DNA from: Chryseobacterium gleum
Lineage (GTDB): Bacteria > Bacteroidota > Bacteroidia > UBA10329
Reading direction: 5' to 3'
Length of the DNA stretch: 6,988 nt
Assembly: GCA_945874195.1 (NCBI GenBank)
Contig: CAMCFW010000109.1
Coordinates: 1-6,988 of the forward strand
A program made the position numbers and the translations under genes. Position 1 is the stretch's first letter; every line of letters starts with the position of its first letter. Shown here piece by piece: positions 6,001 to 6,988 of the stretch. The notes beneath the pieces were generated by a model. It worked only from the letters and a program-made list of their open reading frames with translations. It did not search any database and had not been told where the DNA came from.

Positions 6001-6675
6001 ACGTTGCAGGTTAACGACATTCTTCCGGGAGAATATCACCCTCAGGATCCAATGGGATTCGAAGGTCTATACAACGGTCAGGACCCGAATGGCGGATGGT
6101 CGCTTTTCATTGCTGACCTAGTTGGCGGAGATGATGGCGTACTGGTGTCCTGGACCTTGTCATTCACCGACAACAATCCGGTGCCTGTCATCAATGTTGC
6201 TGACACATCAATCTGTCTTACACAGGTTCTCTCGGTCGGGGTAGACCAATACGATTCATATCTGTGGAGCACGGGTGCCAACACACAGAATGTGAATTTG
6301 GCCGGTAATGTGCTCGGACTTGGTGCACACGTGATCCATGTGACGGTTGACAACAATGGATGCACAGGAGTGAGCAACTCATTCACTCTTACAGTGGATG
6401 CTTGTGCGGGCGTGGAAGAACTCGGAAATCTGACGATCGGAACATATCCGAATCCAACCAGCGGAGAATTGATCCTTGACATCACCGGAGAAAGCAACGC
6501 TTTGAGCATCACGTTGACCGACATGCACGGAAAAGTGGTTTTCGAAAGCACGACAGGTGCCATCCGCTCTGGTTTGAAAAGAGCAATTGACCTCAGCACG
6601 CTGGCCAACGGCATGTATTTTATGAAACTTGATGACGGAAATGCTGCCGCCACCCGAAAGGTGATGAAACAGTAG
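3070..6675 (+). CDS. Modular T9SS type A cargo with choice-of-anchor-J, CARDB-like and P domains, 1201 residues
   Basis: Residues 1-20 are a signal peptide ending ATAQ. The mature protein alternates jelly-roll modules of the choice-of-anchor-J (MAM-like) type, at about 22-176, 290-473 and 588-770 (YEDFENG, YLEDFENG, YFQDFEAG openings; GWDGTW and STDxGxTW cores; FAxDDxxI ends), with CARDB-like beta modules at about 181-285, 476-583 and 772-875. Each CARDB-like module opens with a conserved Cys (195, 491, 788). A DxDxDxD run at 563-569 resembles a calcium loop. Residues about 915-1032 form a proprotein-convertase P domain (HTWLSDLSIYLISPAG, GGWSLFIAD, SWTLSF), followed by an Ig/PKD-like module (1036-1112). 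The T9SS type A sorting domain is at 1124-1201 (YPNPTSGEL, GKVVF, GMYFMKL). The protein should cross the outer membrane through T9SS and be anchored or released. No protease, glycosidase or other catalytic domain is visible, so an adhesive or structural surface role is inferred. Confidence 0.92.
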   Translation: MNRSLLFFLAIFCGLNATAQSVFYEDFENGITSQFVQDQIVGALDWVTDPNAVFLGPSDPTFEGDSSAHFYAGGYTGDISTLTTPTLGLSAGGYRLSFAHVQPNWVGDQNTLSIYHSGDDGATWTLIDSIVGDIQNYVEVEYALDNYVTTTSTSKIRFSGWIDYGYSIGLDVVNIFLPESNDAELASIVAPANGCGLGSEMVTIEVYNNGLAPILSVDASYELNNMVETETFTTNIASGQSAQLTFTVPVDLSVAGTYSLSAWINLTGDLNAMNDSASSIIESIPVVSSLPYLEDFENGAGGWTSGGVLNPWELGDPETAFIDTANSGINAWVTNLDGTYEDGTDAYVESPCFDLSALVIDPIFRFAFISNSEISWDGTWVEVSTDAGITWNTVGNFGEGTNWYTAEDEHGANFNEDWWDAPIAEAGVWTTATHLLDGAAGSGSVKIRVFFHSDGSVNEGYDGFAFDDVELFEQPAVNAAVFAVTGPTSTCGLTATETVSVTISNLGSVGLDSLVVSYSLNNGPVQTEVFYETLAVGNSTNVSFASTIDLSALTDHQLMVWVDADGDGDNTNDTASVTITSVPTISSMPYFQDFEAGNGGWRSEGLNLEWQLGDPIGNLIDNAFSGVNAWATNLNQLNYENEEYSILYSPCFDLSTMTADPVISFAIIHDSEQGWDGTWLEISTDGGTTWDRVGNTGEGENWYTNSNFFNGLIDQGWDGQSGNGVEWVTTEHILEGAAGNSNVMVRFIFTTDLSVNFYEGFAIDDISIRAQAELDLVVLSFEGPGPNCSLGDEQVSFRFWNKGLQTVSNFPVGFRADGGTAQFETYTGSVAQFDTVTYTFTTQLANLSATGMHTIDVFTALVGDEYSDSDSLLGSTVENHGNLTPFTITDEPGAFISSTLPQGTTSQMFFCGLPNVLDGCFQIASVTIDSINHTWLSDLSIYLISPAGDSVELSTGNGGGGDGMSNVIFTDASTNNITLQVNDILPGEYHPQDPMGFEGLYNGQDPNGGWSLFIADLVGGDDGVLVSWTLSFTDNNPVPVINVADTSICLTQVLSVGVDQYDSYLWSTGANTQNVNLAGNVLGLGAHVIHVTVDNNGCTGVSNSFTLTVDACAGVEELGNLTIGTYPNPTSGELILDITGESNALSITLTDMHGKVVFESTTGAIRSGLKRAIDLSTLANGMYFMKLDDGNAAATRKVMKQ
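3937..5703 (+). repeat. Coding duplication: two jelly-roll/CARDB units of about 298 residues
   Basis: Residues 290-587 and 588-878 align at a nearly constant offset of 298-299. Examples are PYLEDFENG with PYFQDFEAG, PCFDLS at 351 with PCFDLS at 650, WDGTWVEVSTD with WDGTWLEISTD, and the junctions NDSAS and NDTAS. The DNA of the copies has diverged well beyond recent duplication. The second unit ends less cleanly before the P domain. The module at residues 22-285 is an older, shorter relative without the Cys of the PCFDLS motif. Confidence 0.85.
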
Positions 6676-6695
6676 TTTGCGAGCAATTCGACCGG

Positions 6696-6734
6696 AAAAA
6701 GGGGTGGAGTCTTCTTCATCCCTTTTTTATTTTT
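6696..6734 (+). terminator. Intrinsic terminator after the T9SS cargo gene
   Basis: AAAAAGGGGTG at 6696-6706 pairs with CATCCCTTTTT at 6717-6727 around a ten-base loop, giving an 11-bp stem with one G-U pair. It is followed by TATTTTT. It starts 20 bases after the stop codon. The end of its T-tract is only five bases from the ATG of the next gene. The tract could also serve as an AT-rich translation leader for that gene if transcripts read through. Confidence 0.85.
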
Positions 6735-6739
6735 AACAC

Positions 6740-6988
6740 ATGGCAAGAACACCAACCTTTCAACTCGATCTGGGCTATAGGGCACCTTCATTCCTTAGGC
6801 CCGATGTGGTGTCGGGCAAGCAACTTGGTTTCGATGACCTGAAGGGAAAGAAGGGCACGGTGGTCATGTTCATTTGCAACCATTGCCCATTTGTGGTGCA
6901 TGTAATGGACGAACTCATCCGGATCGGAAACGATTACAAAGAGCGGGGAATAGGAATTGTGGCCATCAGCTCCAACGATGTTTCAACT
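6740..6988 (+). CDS. Thioredoxin-fold, peroxiredoxin-like protein with CxxC motif, partial (C-terminus beyond right edge)
   Basis: The first 83 codons are present. The start MARTPTFQLDLGYRAPSF has no signal peptide, so the protein is probably cytoplasmic. Motifs in order are APSF (15-18), LKGKKGTVVMFICNHCPF (34-51) with the redox pair C46-x-x-C49, and GIGIVAISSND (70-80). This is the pattern of the AhpC/TSA-related PRX-like family, whose members carry a thioredoxin-type CxxC where peroxiredoxins have their peroxidatic Cys. Family members are usually around 180-200 residues, so more than half is outside the window. The physiological substrate of the family is not well established; disulfide reduction or peroxide handling is inferred. 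A terminator sits immediately upstream, so it likely needs its own promoter. The sequence TATTTTTA at 6728-6735 misses the TAnnTTTG box by one base, but I see no good partner box. Confidence 0.88.
   Translation, partial: MARTPTFQLDLGYRAPSFLRPDVVSGKQLGFDDLKGKKGTVVMFICNHCPFVVHVMDELIRIGNDYKERGIGIVAISSNDVST

Noticed and set aside
6078..6791. Minus-strand 237-codon ORF
   Set aside because: It is antisense to the P domain, the sorting domain and the start of the redox gene, all of which have clear family motifs. It also crosses the terminator.

Overview
The window reads as a chromosomal piece of a Bacteroidota bacterium, most likely a member of Flavobacteriia or a neighbouring class with a type IX secretion system (T9SS). 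The evidence is a long secreted protein ending in a textbook T9SS type A sorting domain, a second secreted protein with the DUF7948-type N-terminus typical of Bacteroidota, gene starts without Shine-Dalgarno sites, and promoter-like sequences matching the Bacteroidota TTG / TAnnTTTG pattern. The species cannot be named from this stretch.

Layout. Positions 1-1458 (minus strand) hold the first 486 codons of a secreted protein that continues beyond the left edge. It is easy to miss because no stop codon lies inside the window. Upstream of its start is a gene-less interval (1459-1855). This interval holds a stem-loop close to the start codon (1473-1530) and an uninterrupted array of ten 21-bp tandem units (1580-1789). 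The array switches from one unit family to another without losing register. A 52-residue membrane protein gene follows on the minus strand (1856-2014). Its promoter region lies back to back with that of a plus-strand outer-membrane beta-barrel gene (2112-2966).

After a 103-bp gap comes a 1201-residue modular T9SS cargo (3070-6675). It has a signal peptide, three choice-of-anchor-J-like jelly-roll modules alternating with three CARDB-like modules, a proprotein-convertase P domain, an Ig/PKD-like module and a C-terminal sorting domain. The last two jelly-roll/CARDB pairs are a clear internal duplication of about 298 residues. A strong intrinsic terminator (6696-6734) follows. It ends five bases before the start of a thioredoxin/peroxiredoxin-like gene (6740 onward), which runs off the right edge.

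How the genes fit together: three of the five genes make envelope or cell-surface products (two secreted multidomain proteins and one outer-membrane barrel), and the small gene makes a predicted inner-membrane protein. The window therefore looks like a surface-protein neighbourhood, not a dedicated pathway or defence locus. No mobile element, CRISPR array, tRNA or rRNA was seen. The parts least explained by known families are the two-family 21-bp array, the stem-loop leader, the small membrane protein and the possibly leaderless start of the barrel gene.
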